Shown: positions 38,128 to 47,238, numbered from the stretch's first letter. The stretch: 64,000 nt of DNA from EB88 sp965199135 (GCA_965199135.1 OZ240685.1:1922001-1986000), one strand, 5' to 3'. The notes: generated by a model not told the origin, from the sequence alone. Numbers and translations: made by a program.

Positions 38128-38997
38128 GTGTTGCACGAGGCAGAGATTGGCATTATCGGAGGCAGCGGCCTGTACGCCATGCCGGGTCTGACAGACGTCC
38201 GCGAGCAGCAAGTGTCCACGCCCTGGGGCGAGCCCAGTGACCCACTCGTGCTCGGGACCCTCGATGGTCGCAAGGTCGCATTCCTGGCGCGTCACGGCAA
38301 GGGCCATCGCCTGCTGCCGAGTGAGCTTCCGTTTCGCGCGAACATCTATGCGCTCAAGTCCGTCGGCGTCGAGCAGATCCTGTCTGTCTCCGCTGTTGGG
38401 TCGCTGAAGGAAGAGCACAAGCCGACCGACTTTGTGATTCCGAACCAGTTCATCGACCGCACATTTCATCGCAACAGCACCTTCTTCGGCGAGGGCATCG
38501 TCGGCCATGTAGCATTCGGTGATCCCGTCTGTGGCGTCGTTGCGAACGCCTTGGAGACCGCGTGCGATGAGGCCAAGGTAGCAGGCAAGCTTGGTGGCAC
38601 CTATGTGTGCATGGAAGGCCCGCAGTTTTCGACGCGCGCCGAGTCAAACCTCTATCGCTCGTGGGGCGCCGACATTATCGGCATGACCAACCTGCAGGAA
38701 GCGAAGCTCGCACGCGAAGCCGAGATCTGCTACGCCACGCTCGCGATGGTGACGGATTATGATTGCTGGCACGAAGGCCACGACGACGTCACAGTGGACC
38801 AGGTAATCGCGGTCATGCACCAGAATACGGCGAATGCATGCCGCGTTGTGCGCGCGGCCGTGAACCTGCTGCCCGAAGAGCGTGGCTGCGGATGTGCTAC
38901 GGCTGCACAGTTCGCGATCATGACGCAGCGGGACGCTATACCGGTCGCGACGCGCGAGAAGCTGGCGCTGCTCTTCGGCAAGTACCTCAACACCTAG
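38128..38997 (+). CDS. mtnP: S-methyl-5'-thioadenosine phosphorylase
   Basis: 289 residues. It phosphorolyses methylthioadenosine to adenine and methylthioribose-1-phosphate (methionine salvage, polyamine by-product). Motifs: IGIIGGSGLYAMPGL, FLARHGKGHRLLPSELPFRA (phosphate site), TYVCMEGPQFSTRAESNLYR and IIGMTNLQEAKLAREAEICY, all hallmarks of the MTAP group of PNPs. The start is GTG 38128 or TTG 38131; AAAGGAG lies immediately before them, so the TTG has the better spacing. A PfkB kinase follows after 82 bases containing a repeat element. No other methionine-salvage gene is in the window. Confidence 0.92.
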   Translation: MLHEAEIGIIGGSGLYAMPGLTDVREQQVSTPWGEPSDPLVLGTLDGRKVAFLARHGKGHRLLPSELPFRANIYALKSVGVEQILSVSAVGSLKEEHKPTDFVIPNQFIDRTFHRNSTFFGEGIVGHVAFGDPVCGVVANALETACDEAKVAGKLGGTYVCMEGPQFSTRAESNLYRSWGADIIGMTNLQEAKLAREAEICYATLAMVTDYDCWHEGHDDVTVDQVIAVMHQNTANACRVVRAAVNLLPEERGCGCATAAQFAIMTQRDAIPVATREKLALLFGKYLNT

Positions 38998-39027
38998 TCC
39001 GCGCCCTCCGGGCATCCAACGAGTGTT

Positions 39028-39051
39028 GTCATCCTGAGCGTAGCGAAGGAT
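39028..39051. repeat. Dispersed intergenic repeat unit (ATCCTGAGCG...AGCGAAGGA type)
   Basis: GTCATCCTGAGCG/TAGCGAAGGAT lies between mtnP and the PfkB gene. The same type of sequence is widespread in bacterial intergenic regions, where it can be read as CHPERSEG in one frame. The related element at 15680-15716 has GAGCGAAGCGAAGGA and the same following TGCGG. Confidence 0.6.
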
Positions 39052-39079
39052 TTGCGGTTTCACGCAAGAAGAGGAACAG

Positions 39080-40015
39080 ATGAGCATCCTGGTAGTTGGC
39101 AGTGTCGCGTTCGACGGCATTGAGAGCCCCTCGGGCAAGCGCGATCGTGTACTCGGCGGCGCGGCGACGCACTTTGCGCTGGCAGCTTCGTACTTCACAA
39201 AGGTGCGCGTCATTGGAGTCGTAGGTGAAGACTTCGGGCCCGAGGAAGAGAACGTCTTCACAAGCCATGGCATCGACACAGAAGGCATCGAGCATGTGAG
39301 TGGCAGGAGCTTCTTCTGGCGTGGCTCGTACGTGCAGGACCTGAACAGCGCAGAGACGCTCGCGACCGAGCTGAATGTTTTTGAAAACTTTGAACCAAAG
39401 ATTCCCGCGGCCTACCAGGATTCGGAGTACTTGTTCCTCGCCAACATCGATCCCGTTCTGCAGGAGCGTGTACGCGCGCAGCTGCCCGGCGTGAAGATGG
39501 TGTGCGGGGACACGATGAACTACTGGATCACCGGTCAGCGCGAGAACCTGCTGCGCGTTCTTGCGAAGCTGGATACGCTGCTGATCAACGACGGCGAGGC
39601 ACGCCTGCTCGCCGGCGAGACCAACCTGCGCCGCGCGGCTGAAGCCATTCTCGCGATGGGGCCGAAGAGCCTCATCGTAAAGCATGGCGAGTACGGGGCC
39701 ACTGCGTTCTTCGGTAAGCAGTCCTTTCCGCTCGAGTCTGCTACCGAGACAGTTGCATTCCGAGCCCCCACGCTGCCGCTATCGGAAGTTGTCGATCCTA
39801 CCGGCGCGGGAGACTCCTTTGCCGGGGGCTTCTTCGGCTCACTAGCCGAGTCAGGCGAGGTCACGCCCGCGACGTGGAAGCGCGCAATGTTCTACGGCGC
39901 AGCGATGGGCGCATTCGCCTGCGAGCGCTTTGGAACAGAGAGAGTGCAGGGCCTGACGCGTGAAGAGATTGATGCCCGCGTGATCGAGCTCGTGACGTTG
40001 TCTCACCTCGACTAA
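39080..40015 (+). CDS. PfkB-family sugar/nucleoside kinase
   Basis: 311 residues. N-terminal VGSVAFDGIESPSG with GGAATHFALAASY and the C-terminal signature DPTGAGDSFAGGFFGSLAES (catalytic Asp). The pattern resembles the adenosine-kinase/ribokinase branch, with no lid insert visible. Substrate is unknown; its place directly after methylthioadenosine phosphorylase makes a nucleoside or ribose derivative plausible. AAGAAGAGG lies ahead of the ATG, and the next gene begins 9 bases after its stop. Confidence 0.83.
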   Translation: MSILVVGSVAFDGIESPSGKRDRVLGGAATHFALAASYFTKVRVIGVVGEDFGPEEENVFTSHGIDTEGIEHVSGRSFFWRGSYVQDLNSAETLATELNVFENFEPKIPAAYQDSEYLFLANIDPVLQERVRAQLPGVKMVCGDTMNYWITGQRENLLRVLAKLDTLLINDGEARLLAGETNLRRAAEAILAMGPKSLIVKHGEYGATAFFGKQSFPLESATETVAFRAPTLPLSEVVDPTGAGDSFAGGFFGSLAESGEVTPATWKRAMFYGAAMGAFACERFGTERVQGLTREEIDARVIELVTLSHLD

Positions 40016-40024
40016 GAGAACCCC

Positions 40025-41668
40025 TTGCCCAGGAAAGCCCGACAGCCCGTTCTGCCTGCACCCTCCGCGACGCTGCGGCAGGAGTATGTGCTCGCGGGCT
40101 GCGGCGCGGCACTGATCTCGATCCTTGCGCTGATCTACTGCGCCAAGCACGGCATGTTGCTGCTCTACGGCGATGCCGTTGCTCACCTCCATATCGCGCG
40201 TCGGCTGAGCGACTCGCTTTACCCGGGCTTTCGACAGCTTGGCTCTGTGTGGCTGCCGCTGCCGCACGTCCTGATGTATCCATTCGCAAAGAGCATGCAG
40301 CTGTGGCAGAGCGGCCTTGCTGGCGCGCCGCCCTCGATGATCGCGTTTGTACTTGGCACTGCGGGGATGTATCGGCTCGCGCGCTTCGCCCTTCCGGCGG
40401 CCTACGCGTTTCTTGCGGCACTGTTTTACGCATTCAATCCCAGCCTCGTGTACCTGCAGACCACCGCCATGACGGAGCCGATCTTTCTGGCAGAGGTCGT
40501 CTGGACAGCAGTATTTGTGGCGGAGCATGGCCGCGCAGCCGAAGAGCCGGAGACGCAGGATCGCGAGCGAACCCTGAGCTTCACGCTCCTCTGGCTGACG
40601 CTGGTGCTGGTGGCCGCCGTGTTTACGCGCTACGACGGATGGATCATCGCTGCTGCCGCATGGTGCCTGGTCGCGTACAACACCTTTCGTCGCGGCCTCT
40701 TTCGCGCGCGGTCTGGCGGTATCTTCCTCTTGTTCACGGCGCTCGTCGTGGCAGCACCGCTGTTCTGGCTCACCTACAACGCAAAGCAGTTTGGCGACCC
40801 CCTCGACTTCATGCGGGGGCCATACTCCGCACGTGCGATCGACGCGAAAACGAGTGCGGCCGGCGCAGGGCATTACCCTGGCTGGCACAATCCGCCGATC
40901 GCCCTGCTGTACTTCGCGAAAGCTGCGGAGCTGAATGCGACCAATCGCTGGCTCGCCGATCTGCTGATGCTCTTTGCCATTGCGGGTACAGCAATTGCCG
41001 TCAGAGCACGACGTGGCGTCTCGGGCGCTTTTTTCCTGCTCTGGATTCCGCTCCCGTTTTACATGTACTCGGTGGCGTACGGGTCCGTACCGATCTTTCT
41101 CCCACGCTGGTACCCGAATGGTTGGTACAACACGCGTTACGGCATGGAACTGCTCCCGGTCTTTACGCTCTCGCTTGCATGGCTTGCCGCGTGGGCGGTG
41201 GCTTTCCTTCGCACACGACGACCGCAGTTTGTCACACCCGCGGTGGCAGCCATCGCGCTGCTGTTTGTCGCCAACGATGTGGAGCTTGCACGTGCCCGGC
41301 CGCTGGTGCTCGGTGAAGCGTATGTGAACTCGCGTACGCGCATTCCCTTTGAGGCTGGGCTGGCGCGAGCGCTCAATCATCTACCCACAGTCGGTCTCAT
41401 TCTGATGAATGCATCGGATCATGTGGGCGCGCTGCAGCAGGCGGGCATACCGCTGGCGCGCGTGATCAGCGATTCGGACTGGCTCCTGTGGCAACATGCA
41501 CTCGAGAACCCCGCACGTTCAGCCACCTTTGTGGTGGCGCTCGACGGCGACCTGGTCGCTGCAGCCATCAAGACGCACGGGGGTGGACTGAACCTGCTCG
41601 ACGTGATCTGCTCGACTGGACAGCCGTGCGCGCGCATCTACCAGTCCACCGCGCCGCGCAGGTTCTAG
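40025..41668 (+). CDS. Membrane glycosyltransferase, GT-C fold (family 39-like)
   Basis: 547 residues from a TTG at 40025. About 10-12 hydrophobic segments fill the protein. The first extracytoplasmic loop has YGDAVAHLHIARRLSD, the acidic D-x-x-x-H type motif of lipid-linked-sugar-using GT-C enzymes, followed by LGSVWLPLPH. Such enzymes transfer sugars from polyprenyl phosphates on the outer face of the inner membrane to proteins or lipids; donor and acceptor are unknown. It lies in the same rightward run as pfkB and dapF, with 10 bases on each side. Confidence 0.75.
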   Translation: MPRKARQPVLPAPSATLRQEYVLAGCGAALISILALIYCAKHGMLLLYGDAVAHLHIARRLSDSLYPGFRQLGSVWLPLPHVLMYPFAKSMQLWQSGLAGAPPSMIAFVLGTAGMYRLARFALPAAYAFLAALFYAFNPSLVYLQTTAMTEPIFLAEVVWTAVFVAEHGRAAEEPETQDRERTLSFTLLWLTLVLVAAVFTRYDGWIIAAAAWCLVAYNTFRRGLFRARSGGIFLLFTALVVAAPLFWLTYNAKQFGDPLDFMRGPYSARAIDAKTSAAGAGHYPGWHNPPIALLYFAKAAELNATNRWLADLLMLFAIAGTAIAVRARRGVSGAFFLLWIPLPFYMYSVAYGSVPIFLPRWYPNGWYNTRYGMELLPVFTLSLAWLAAWAVAFLRTRRPQFVTPAVAAIALLFVANDVELARARPLVLGEAYVNSRTRIPFEAGLARALNHLPTVGLILMNASDHVGALQQAGIPLARVISDSDWLLWQHALENPARSATFVVALDGDLVAAAIKTHGGGLNLLDVICSTGQPCARIYQSTAPRRF

Positions 41669-41678
41669 AGGAGCAGCC

Positions 41679-42518
41679 TTGATCGAGTACAGCAAAGCGC
41701 ATGCGTGCGGCAACGACTTCCTGATTGTGGAACAGGGAACCGAAGGTCGAGGGGACGACGCACAGGAAGCCTCACTCGCGGTCGCACTGTGTGCGCGCAG
41801 CACGGGCGTCGGTGCGGATGGTGTGGAGTTTCTGACCTGGACGGGCGAGCGCACCGGCGCCATCCGCCTCCGCAACGCTGACGGTGGCATCGCAGAGATC
41901 AGCGGCAATGGCACACGCTGCGTGGCCGCATGGATGGCACACCGGAAGCAGGGGAAGCCCGGTGAGCGATTTGTGCTGACCACCGACGTGGGCGAACGCG
42001 TCTGTGTGCTCGAGGAGAGCGACGGCGTGCGCATGCTTTTGCGCACGGCCATGGGCGTGCCCACGGTCGCGCGGGCCACGGTCGCGCTTGATGAAGATGC
42101 CGTACTCGTTGCGGGAGCGATCGTGTCGACCGGCAACCCACACTTCGTCATCCGTGTGGCAGATGAGAGCTTCGAGGTGAGTGGCCTGGACTGGCAGACA
42201 GTTGGCCGCGCGGTCTGTTTCCATCCGCAATTTCCTGCGCAGACCAACGTGGAGTTCGTCTACGTGATCTCCCCGGAGGAGATAGCGATTCGCATCTTTG
42301 AGCGCGGGGTTGGACCAACGACTTCGTCCGGTACCGGCACCTGCGCGAGCGCTGCTGCGTCGATCGCGCTCCACGGCTGTGCGAAAGCCCTCCAGGTGCA
42401 TGCGCCGGGCGGGATGCAATCTGTCACCTGGACAGCTACAGACCAGCAGATGGAACTGACCGGCCCGGCGGAACTGATCGCGACGGGCACAGCGTTTCTC
42501 GGAGCCACGCAGCGGTGA
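41679..42518 (+). CDS. dapF: Diaminopimelate epimerase homologue with second catalytic Cys replaced
   Basis: 279 residues from a TTG at 41679. It should interconvert LL- and meso-diaminopimelate for peptidoglycan and lysine. The GNDF motif (ACGNDFLIVE), ISGNGTRCVAAW with first catalytic Cys81, and STGNPHFV are present. The second catalytic Cys lies normally in GxGxTxACGxG; here the sequence is GVGPTTSSGTGTCASA, with Ser217 in its place and Pro in place of the preceding Glu. That Cys is the second acid/base in E. coli DapF. The stop overlaps the next start (GTGA), so it is coupled to the LD-carboxypeptidase, and mpl follows. Confidence 0.8.
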   Translation: MIEYSKAHACGNDFLIVEQGTEGRGDDAQEASLAVALCARSTGVGADGVEFLTWTGERTGAIRLRNADGGIAEISGNGTRCVAAWMAHRKQGKPGERFVLTTDVGERVCVLEESDGVRMLLRTAMGVPTVARATVALDEDAVLVAGAIVSTGNPHFVIRVADESFEVSGLDWQTVGRAVCFHPQFPAQTNVEFVYVISPEEIAIRIFERGVGPTTSSGTGTCASAAASIALHGCAKALQVHAPGGMQSVTWTATDQQMELTGPAELIATGTAFLGATQR

Positions 42519-43471
42519 GCGTGCCGGTACGGAAGCCCCCCGCGCTCCCGCGCGAGCCGGTGATCGCGATCGTCGCCCCCGCCAGCAGTGCGCAGCAGTC
42601 GCGCATCGATGACGGCGCAGCAGCCCTGCGCGCGCGGGGGTGGCAGCCACGCTTTCTGCCGCACTCGGTGAGTCGCAGCGCTCCATACTTCAGCGGCACG
42701 GCGGACGAGCGACTCAGAGACCTGCACGCCGCCTTTGCCGACGCGGAGGTCGACGCGATCCTCTGCACACGGGGCGGATATGGCTCGAACTACCTGCTTC
42801 CGCACCTGGATCTCGCGCTGATCCGCGCCAATCCCAAGCCCCTGCTTGGCTACAGCGATATGACTGCTCTGCAGACCTGGCTTCTGGATGAGGTCGGGCT
42901 GGTCTCGTTCCACGCGCCACTGCTCGCAGGCGACTTCTCGCGCCCCGGTGGTGTTGACGAAGCAAGCCTGGAGGCTGTTCTCTCGGGACGCACGCACGAG
43001 TATGGAACCGCGGAGGGTCTGCGCCTCCTGCAGCCGGGAATGGCGCGAGGAACACTCTATGGAGGCTGCCTGACGCTGCTCACTGCATCGCTCGGCACGC
43101 CCTACGCGCCGCAGACAGAAGGGAAGCTGCTTTTTGTTGAGGATGTCGGCGTCAAACCCTACCAGGTAGACCGCATGCTCCGGCAGCTGATCCTTGCCGG
43201 CAAACTGCAGGGGGTCCCCGGCATCGTCTTCGGCGAGATGCTCGACTGCCAGTCACCCGGCGCCGCGCCCGACCTGCTCGAACGAGCGATCCTTCACGCA
43301 CTCGCAGACTTCGCTGGCCCCATCGCAATCGGGCTGCGGTCCGGGCATGTAAGCCGCGCCAACGTCACACTGCCGCTGGGCGTCGCAGCGGAACTCGAAG
43401 TTACCCAAAGCGCCACCCGGCTTGCCCTCCTGGAGCCTGCAACAGGGCGTCCCCGAGATGTGCGAAGCTAA
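42515..43471 (+). CDS. LD-carboxypeptidase, peptidase family S66
   Basis: 318 residues from a GTG overlapping the dapF stop. S66 serine peptidase features: TRGGYGSNYLLPHLD, nucleophile Ser in LLGYSDMTAL, the Glu in LFVEDVGVKPYQVDRMLRQL and the His in GLRSGHVSRAN. It removes the terminal D-Ala from the murein tetrapeptide, giving the tripeptide that Mpl reuses. It lies between dapF and mpl with gaps of -4 and 9 bases, so the three genes form a peptidoglycan recycling operon. No signal peptide, in keeping with a cytoplasmic recycling enzyme. Confidence 0.9.
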   Translation: MSVPVRKPPALPREPVIAIVAPASSAQQSRIDDGAAALRARGWQPRFLPHSVSRSAPYFSGTADERLRDLHAAFADAEVDAILCTRGGYGSNYLLPHLDLALIRANPKPLLGYSDMTALQTWLLDEVGLVSFHAPLLAGDFSRPGGVDEASLEAVLSGRTHEYGTAEGLRLLQPGMARGTLYGGCLTLLTASLGTPYAPQTEGKLLFVEDVGVKPYQVDRMLRQLILAGKLQGVPGIVFGEMLDCQSPGAAPDLLERAILHALADFAGPIAIGLRSGHVSRANVTLPLGVAAELEVTQSATRLALLEPATGRPRDVRS

Positions 43472-43480
43472 GGAACAGCA

Positions 43481-44926
43481 ATGAGCGCCGACTCCCTTTC
43501 CCAACCGAAACACATCCATCTCCTCGGCATCTGCGGCACCGCCATGGCGTCGCTGGCCGGTCTGCTCCAGTTGAAGGGCCACCAGGTCACGGGCTCCGAC
43601 CAGGCTGCGTACCCGCCGATGTCCGACCTTCTGCGCTCACTGAACATCCAGGTGGCCGAGCCATTCGGTGAGCGCAACCTCACGCCTCGCCCGGATCTCG
43701 TCGTGATCGGCAACGCCTTGTCGCGGGGTAATCCTGAGCTCGAGGCGGTGCTCGACCAGCGCATCCCATTCGCCTCGATGGCGCAGCTGCTCAAGGAAGA
43801 GTTTCTGCGTGGGCGGGAGTCGCTGGTTGTTTCGGGAACCCATGGCAAGACCACCACGACCAGCATGCTTGCCTGGATCTACGAGGTTGCCTCACGCACC
43901 GACGCAACGTGGACGCCCTCGTTTCTGATCGGCGGCGTTGCCGAGAACTTCGGCACGAGTTTTCAGTGGCGTGAGGGGCAGTCGTTTCTCATCGAAGGCG
44001 ACGAGTACGACACAGCCTTCTTCGACAAGGGGCCGAAGTTCATGCACTACTTTCCCGACGCGCTGATCCTGACGCACGTCGAGTTCGACCACGCCGATAT
44101 CTACAAGGACCTCGACGCGGTGAAGACTGCATTCAAGCGCCTGGTGAATCTCGTTCCACGCCGCGGCCGGATTGTTGCTTTCGACGACGCACCAAATGTG
44201 CGTGATTGCGTGCAGAAGTCCTTTGCGCCGGTTGAGTTTTATGGGAAGCACCCGGACTCGCACTGGCGCGTGCGGGACCTGAGCCAGGAAGACGGGCGAA
44301 CGCACTGGTCCCTGAGCTGCGCGGGCGAACCCTGGGCCGACCTGCGGCTGCCGATGGCAGGCGAGCACAATGCGATGAACGCGACCGCTGCTGCGGCACT
44401 GGCAAGCGGGCAGGGCATTCCGAAGGAAGCCATCATGGAGGCGCTTGCGACCTTTCAGAGCGTAAAGCGACGGCTCGAGATCCGCGCGGTGGTCCACGGC
44501 ATCACGGTGATCGACGATTTTGCGCACCACCCGACCGCGATCCGCGAAACACTGCGCGCCCTGCGCGGGGCGTATCCAAAGAGCCGCTTGTGGGCCGTGC
44601 TCGAGCCACGCTCCAACTCGCTGCGCCGCAATGTCTTTGAGCGTGAGCTCATCGAGAGTCTCGCTCTTGCGGATCGTGTTGTTCTCGCGGGTGTGTTCAA
44701 GCAGGAGAGCATCCCGGAGAACGAGCGACTGCACCCCGAGCAAATCGTCGTGGCACTCGCAAACGCAGGACACGATGCGGCGCTTTATGCGCATGCAGAC
44801 GATATCGTCGATGCGATCGCGCCTGAGCTGATCGAGGGCGACGTGGTGGCCATTCTTTCAAATGGTTCATTCGACGGCATCTACGAGAAGCTGCCCCTGC
44901 GCATCGCTGAGCTTTGCGAGCAGTAG
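43481..44926 (+). CDS. mpl: UDP-N-acetylmuramate:L-Ala-gamma-D-Glu-meso-DAP ligase
   Basis: 481 residues. Mur ligase three-domain plan: HIHLLGICGTAMASLAGLL (UDP site), the ATP loop VVSGTHGKTTTTSMLAW, central domain with IEGDEYDTAFFDKGPKFMHY, and C-terminal domain VIDDFAHHPTAIRETL. The phrase GDEYDTAFFDKGPKF and the length mark Mpl rather than MurC, which reattaches recovered tripeptide to UDP-MurNAc. It follows the LD-carboxypeptidase and precedes plsC by 4 bases. Confidence 0.93.
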   Translation: MSADSLSQPKHIHLLGICGTAMASLAGLLQLKGHQVTGSDQAAYPPMSDLLRSLNIQVAEPFGERNLTPRPDLVVIGNALSRGNPELEAVLDQRIPFASMAQLLKEEFLRGRESLVVSGTHGKTTTTSMLAWIYEVASRTDATWTPSFLIGGVAENFGTSFQWREGQSFLIEGDEYDTAFFDKGPKFMHYFPDALILTHVEFDHADIYKDLDAVKTAFKRLVNLVPRRGRIVAFDDAPNVRDCVQKSFAPVEFYGKHPDSHWRVRDLSQEDGRTHWSLSCAGEPWADLRLPMAGEHNAMNATAAAALASGQGIPKEAIMEALATFQSVKRRLEIRAVVHGITVIDDFAHHPTAIRETLRALRGAYPKSRLWAVLEPRSNSLRRNVFERELIESLALADRVVLAGVFKQESIPENERLHPEQIVVALANAGHDAALYAHADDIVDAIAPELIEGDVVAILSNGSFDGIYEKLPLRIAELCEQ

Positions 44927-44930
44927 CGCG

Positions 44931-45647
44931 ATGCTGAGGGCGTATTTTCTCCTGGCAGTCTGGGGGCTGCTGGCCATCCCGGTCGGCCTCGTCGCGCTGC
45001 CATGGACGGTGCTCACGCGGGATCCATCGCTGCTGTACCGGTGGGGCACAGCGATCGGCAGCATCGGCCTTCGTGCAGCGGGCGTGCGCACGCGGGTCCG
45101 CTACGACGCACCGTTGCCCGACGGGCCGTGCCTCTTTCTTTCGAACCATGCGTCCAACCTCGACCCGCCATTGCTGGCGGCGGTTCTGCTGCCGCGGCGC
45201 ACCGCGATGCTGATCAAGCGGGAACTGCTGCGAATCCCGCTCCTGGGCTGGGGCATGCAGCTGGCCGGCTTTGTGCCCGTTGCGCGCTCGGGCAGTGTGG
45301 AGGACGCGAAGCGCTCGCTTGAGCAGGCCGGGCTGGTGATGCGCTCCGGTGTCTCGATGACGGTGTTCGCGGAGGGTACGCGTTCGCCTGATGGGCGGCT
45401 GCTGCCTTTCAAAAAGGGACCGTTCTTTCTGGCGAAGGAGAGTGGCGTGCCCGTGGTGCCCATCACGCTGATCGGTACAGGAACGCTGCTGCCCAAGGGC
45501 GCGCTTCGCCTGCTACCGGGCGTGGTCGAGGTCGTGTTCCACCGGGCGCTCGATCCGAAGAGCTTTCCCGATCGCGAAGCGCTGCGGATCGCTGTTCGCG
45601 ATGCGGTGGCTTCCGCGCTTCCGCAGGAGCTCGTTACGGCCGAATAA
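44931..45647 (+). CDS. plsC: 1-acyl-sn-glycerol-3-phosphate acyltransferase (PlsC-like)
   Basis: 238 residues from the ATG at 44931, 4 bases after the mpl stop. One N-terminal membrane anchor (LLAVWGLLAIPVGLVALP). The catalytic motif NHxxxxD is FLSNHASNLDPP, and FAEGTRSPDGRLLPFKKG gives the glycerol-3-phosphate binding block; VPVVPITLIGTG is the fourth motif. It adds the second acyl chain of phosphatidic acid. Its 3' end overlaps the convergent SPOR gene by 14 bases. Last gene of the rightward dapF-ldc-mpl-plsC block. Confidence 0.9.
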   Translation: MLRAYFLLAVWGLLAIPVGLVALPWTVLTRDPSLLYRWGTAIGSIGLRAAGVRTRVRYDAPLPDGPCLFLSNHASNLDPPLLAAVLLPRRTAMLIKRELLRIPLLGWGMQLAGFVPVARSGSVEDAKRSLEQAGLVMRSGVSMTVFAEGTRSPDGRLLPFKKGPFFLAKESGVPVVPITLIGTGTLLPKGALRLLPGVVEVVFHRALDPKSFPDREALRIAVRDAVASALPQELVTAE

Positions 45648-46380
45648 AGGCGTTGTAGCCGCGATCCGCAAGCCGGGCGCGCATCGCCTTGGCGGCTGTG
45701 ATCGATGTGAACGGGCCTACCTGGACGTGGAAAAACCGGTCGCCGGTGGTTGTGCGGACCACGGCCTGGAACCCATCATGTTGCAGCGCTTCGGCCAGGG
45801 TCTCGGCGTCGGCAGCCTTTGTGACCGCAGCGATCTGCACCATCAGCGAAGCCGTCGCGGCCGCAGGGATCCCAGAGGCGCCGTCGCCTGCACTGGCTGC
45901 TGGCGTTGCTGCTCCCGCTGCGAGCACAGGCGAGCGCCTCATGGGCATCGGAGGAGCAGGCGGCAGCGAGGGGTCGCGTTGCAGCGGTGGCAGCGGTGTG
46001 ATGTGTGTGGAGGAGACCCGCGCAGGCGGGAGCGCCGCGTTGTCGTTCACGGGCGGGGCTGTGGCGCCTGGCAACGGTTTGGGCGCGCTCACCGTTGCCT
46101 GGGTGACCGGCGCGGGAGGGACGTAGGCCGGTGTCGGTGTTGCGTCTTCTGCGGCGGAGCCGCCGAGCTGCGGCCCCGGCGCGGACGACGTCTTGTTCCC
46201 CTGCTGCTTGGGCGTGATGTGGTAGGTATGTCCCGACGAATAGCCGAAGCCGAAGCAGACGGCGCAGATGACCGCAAAGGCGAAGAAGATGCTGAGCAGC
46301 GCGGGTGCACCCAGCACCAGGTCATTTTGCACCGGCTCCCCGGTCAGCAGATCCCCGTCGTGGTCATACCCGCGCCTCAT
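45634..46380 (-). CDS. Membrane-anchored SPOR-domain protein
   Basis: 248 residues: short cytoplasmic start, one TM helix (APALLSIFFAFAVICAVCFG), a Pro/Ala-rich periplasmic linker (about 60-170) and a C-terminal SPOR domain (LMVQIAAVTKAADAETLAEA ... FFHVQVGPFTSITAAKAMRA). SPOR domains bind denuded glycan strands at the septum. It may act in division or cell-wall remodelling. It shares ATGA with the upstream slipin gene and ends opposite plsC. Confidence 0.85.
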   Translation of the reverse strand: MRRGYDHDGDLLTGEPVQNDLVLGAPALLSIFFAFAVICAVCFGFGYSSGHTYHITPKQQGNKTSSAPGPQLGGSAAEDATPTPAYVPPAPVTQATVSAPKPLPGATAPPVNDNAALPPARVSSTHITPLPPLQRDPSLPPAPPMPMRRSPVLAAGAATPAASAGDGASGIPAAATASLMVQIAAVTKAADAETLAEALQHDGFQAVVRTTTGDRFFHVQVGPFTSITAAKAMRARLADRGYNAFIRP

Positions 46381-47192
46381 ACGCGTGGAGCCTCACTGTC
46401 GGGCCGACTCCCCTGCGCAGGCGCAGACGGCTGCGGCACAACCGCAGAGATCGTCCGTTGCAGCAGCGAGAGCATCTCGATCGGAAGCGGGAAGATAATG
46501 GTGGTGTTCTTTTCGTTGCCGATATCGCGCAGTGTCTGCAGGTAGCGCAGCTGCATCGTGGTGGGCTGCTCGGCGAGCAGTTTGGCCGCATCCACCAGCC
46601 GCTGTGCCGCCTCGAACTCACCGTCGGCATTGATGATCTTCGAGCGTTTTTCGCGCTCGGCCTCGGCCTGGCGTGCCATCGCGCGCAGCATGGATTCGGG
46701 CAGATCGACCTGCTTTACCTCCACGCTCACCACCTTCACGCCCCAGGGTTCGGTGCGGCCATCGATGATGGTTTGGATGCGCTGGTTGAGCGAGTCGCGG
46801 TGGGACAGGAGGCCGTCGAGATCCACTTCACCCAGCACCGAGCGAAGTGTCGTCTGCGCGAACTGCGAGGTCTGGTACACGTAGTTGGCTACCTCGATCA
46901 CTGCGCGAGCCGGGTCCAGGACACGCAGCGTGATTACGGCATTGACCTTGAGCGTCACGTTGTCCCGCGTGATCACATCCTGCGGCGGCACTTCCAGCAC
47001 TTCTTGCCGGAGTGAGATGCGGACGATCTGGTCAAAGGGGCGAAAGACCAGCACGACGCCGGGTCCCTTGGGCGGGGTCAGTGCACGGCCCAGGCGGAAG
47101 ATCACACCACGCTCGTACTCGCGGAGAATGATGATCGACGAGAAAAGGTAGAACGCGACGATCAGAAGTGCGGCTATGCCAAAAAGATTCAT
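46377..47192 (-). CDS. Slipin (stomatin/SPFH-domain membrane protein)
   Basis: 271 residues. An N-terminal membrane hairpin (FGIAALLIVAFYLFSSIIIL) is followed by the SPFH domain: YERGVIFRLGR, VPPQDVITRDNVTLKVNAVI and VIEVANYVYQTSQFAQTTLR, then a coiled coil (RAMARQAEAEREKRSKIINA). Slipins form membrane-domain oligomers. In many bacteria they are encoded next to a NfeD-family protease, as here: the NfeD gene lies just upstream (47 bases). The C-terminus has a Pro-rich tail. Confidence 0.92.
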   Translation of the reverse strand: MNLFGIAALLIVAFYLFSSIIILREYERGVIFRLGRALTPPKGPGVVLVFRPFDQIVRISLRQEVLEVPPQDVITRDNVTLKVNAVITLRVLDPARAVIEVANYVYQTSQFAQTTLRSVLGEVDLDGLLSHRDSLNQRIQTIIDGRTEPWGVKVVSVEVKQVDLPESMLRAMARQAEAEREKRSKIINADGEFEAAQRLVDAAKLLAEQPTTMQLRYLQTLRDIGNEKNTTIIFPLPIEMLSLLQRTISAVVPQPSAPAQGSRPDSEAPRV

Positions 47193-47238
47193 GCTATGTG
47201 GGCCCCTGGTCCGTCAGAAGTGTAACCCAGCGTACGTG

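Noticed and set aside
39851..41380. Long open frame on the minus strand opposite the glycosyltransferase
   Set aside because: Its composition (Arg/His/Gln-rich) is that of a shadow of GC-rich coding DNA; the plus-strand product has clear membrane helices and a good spacing.
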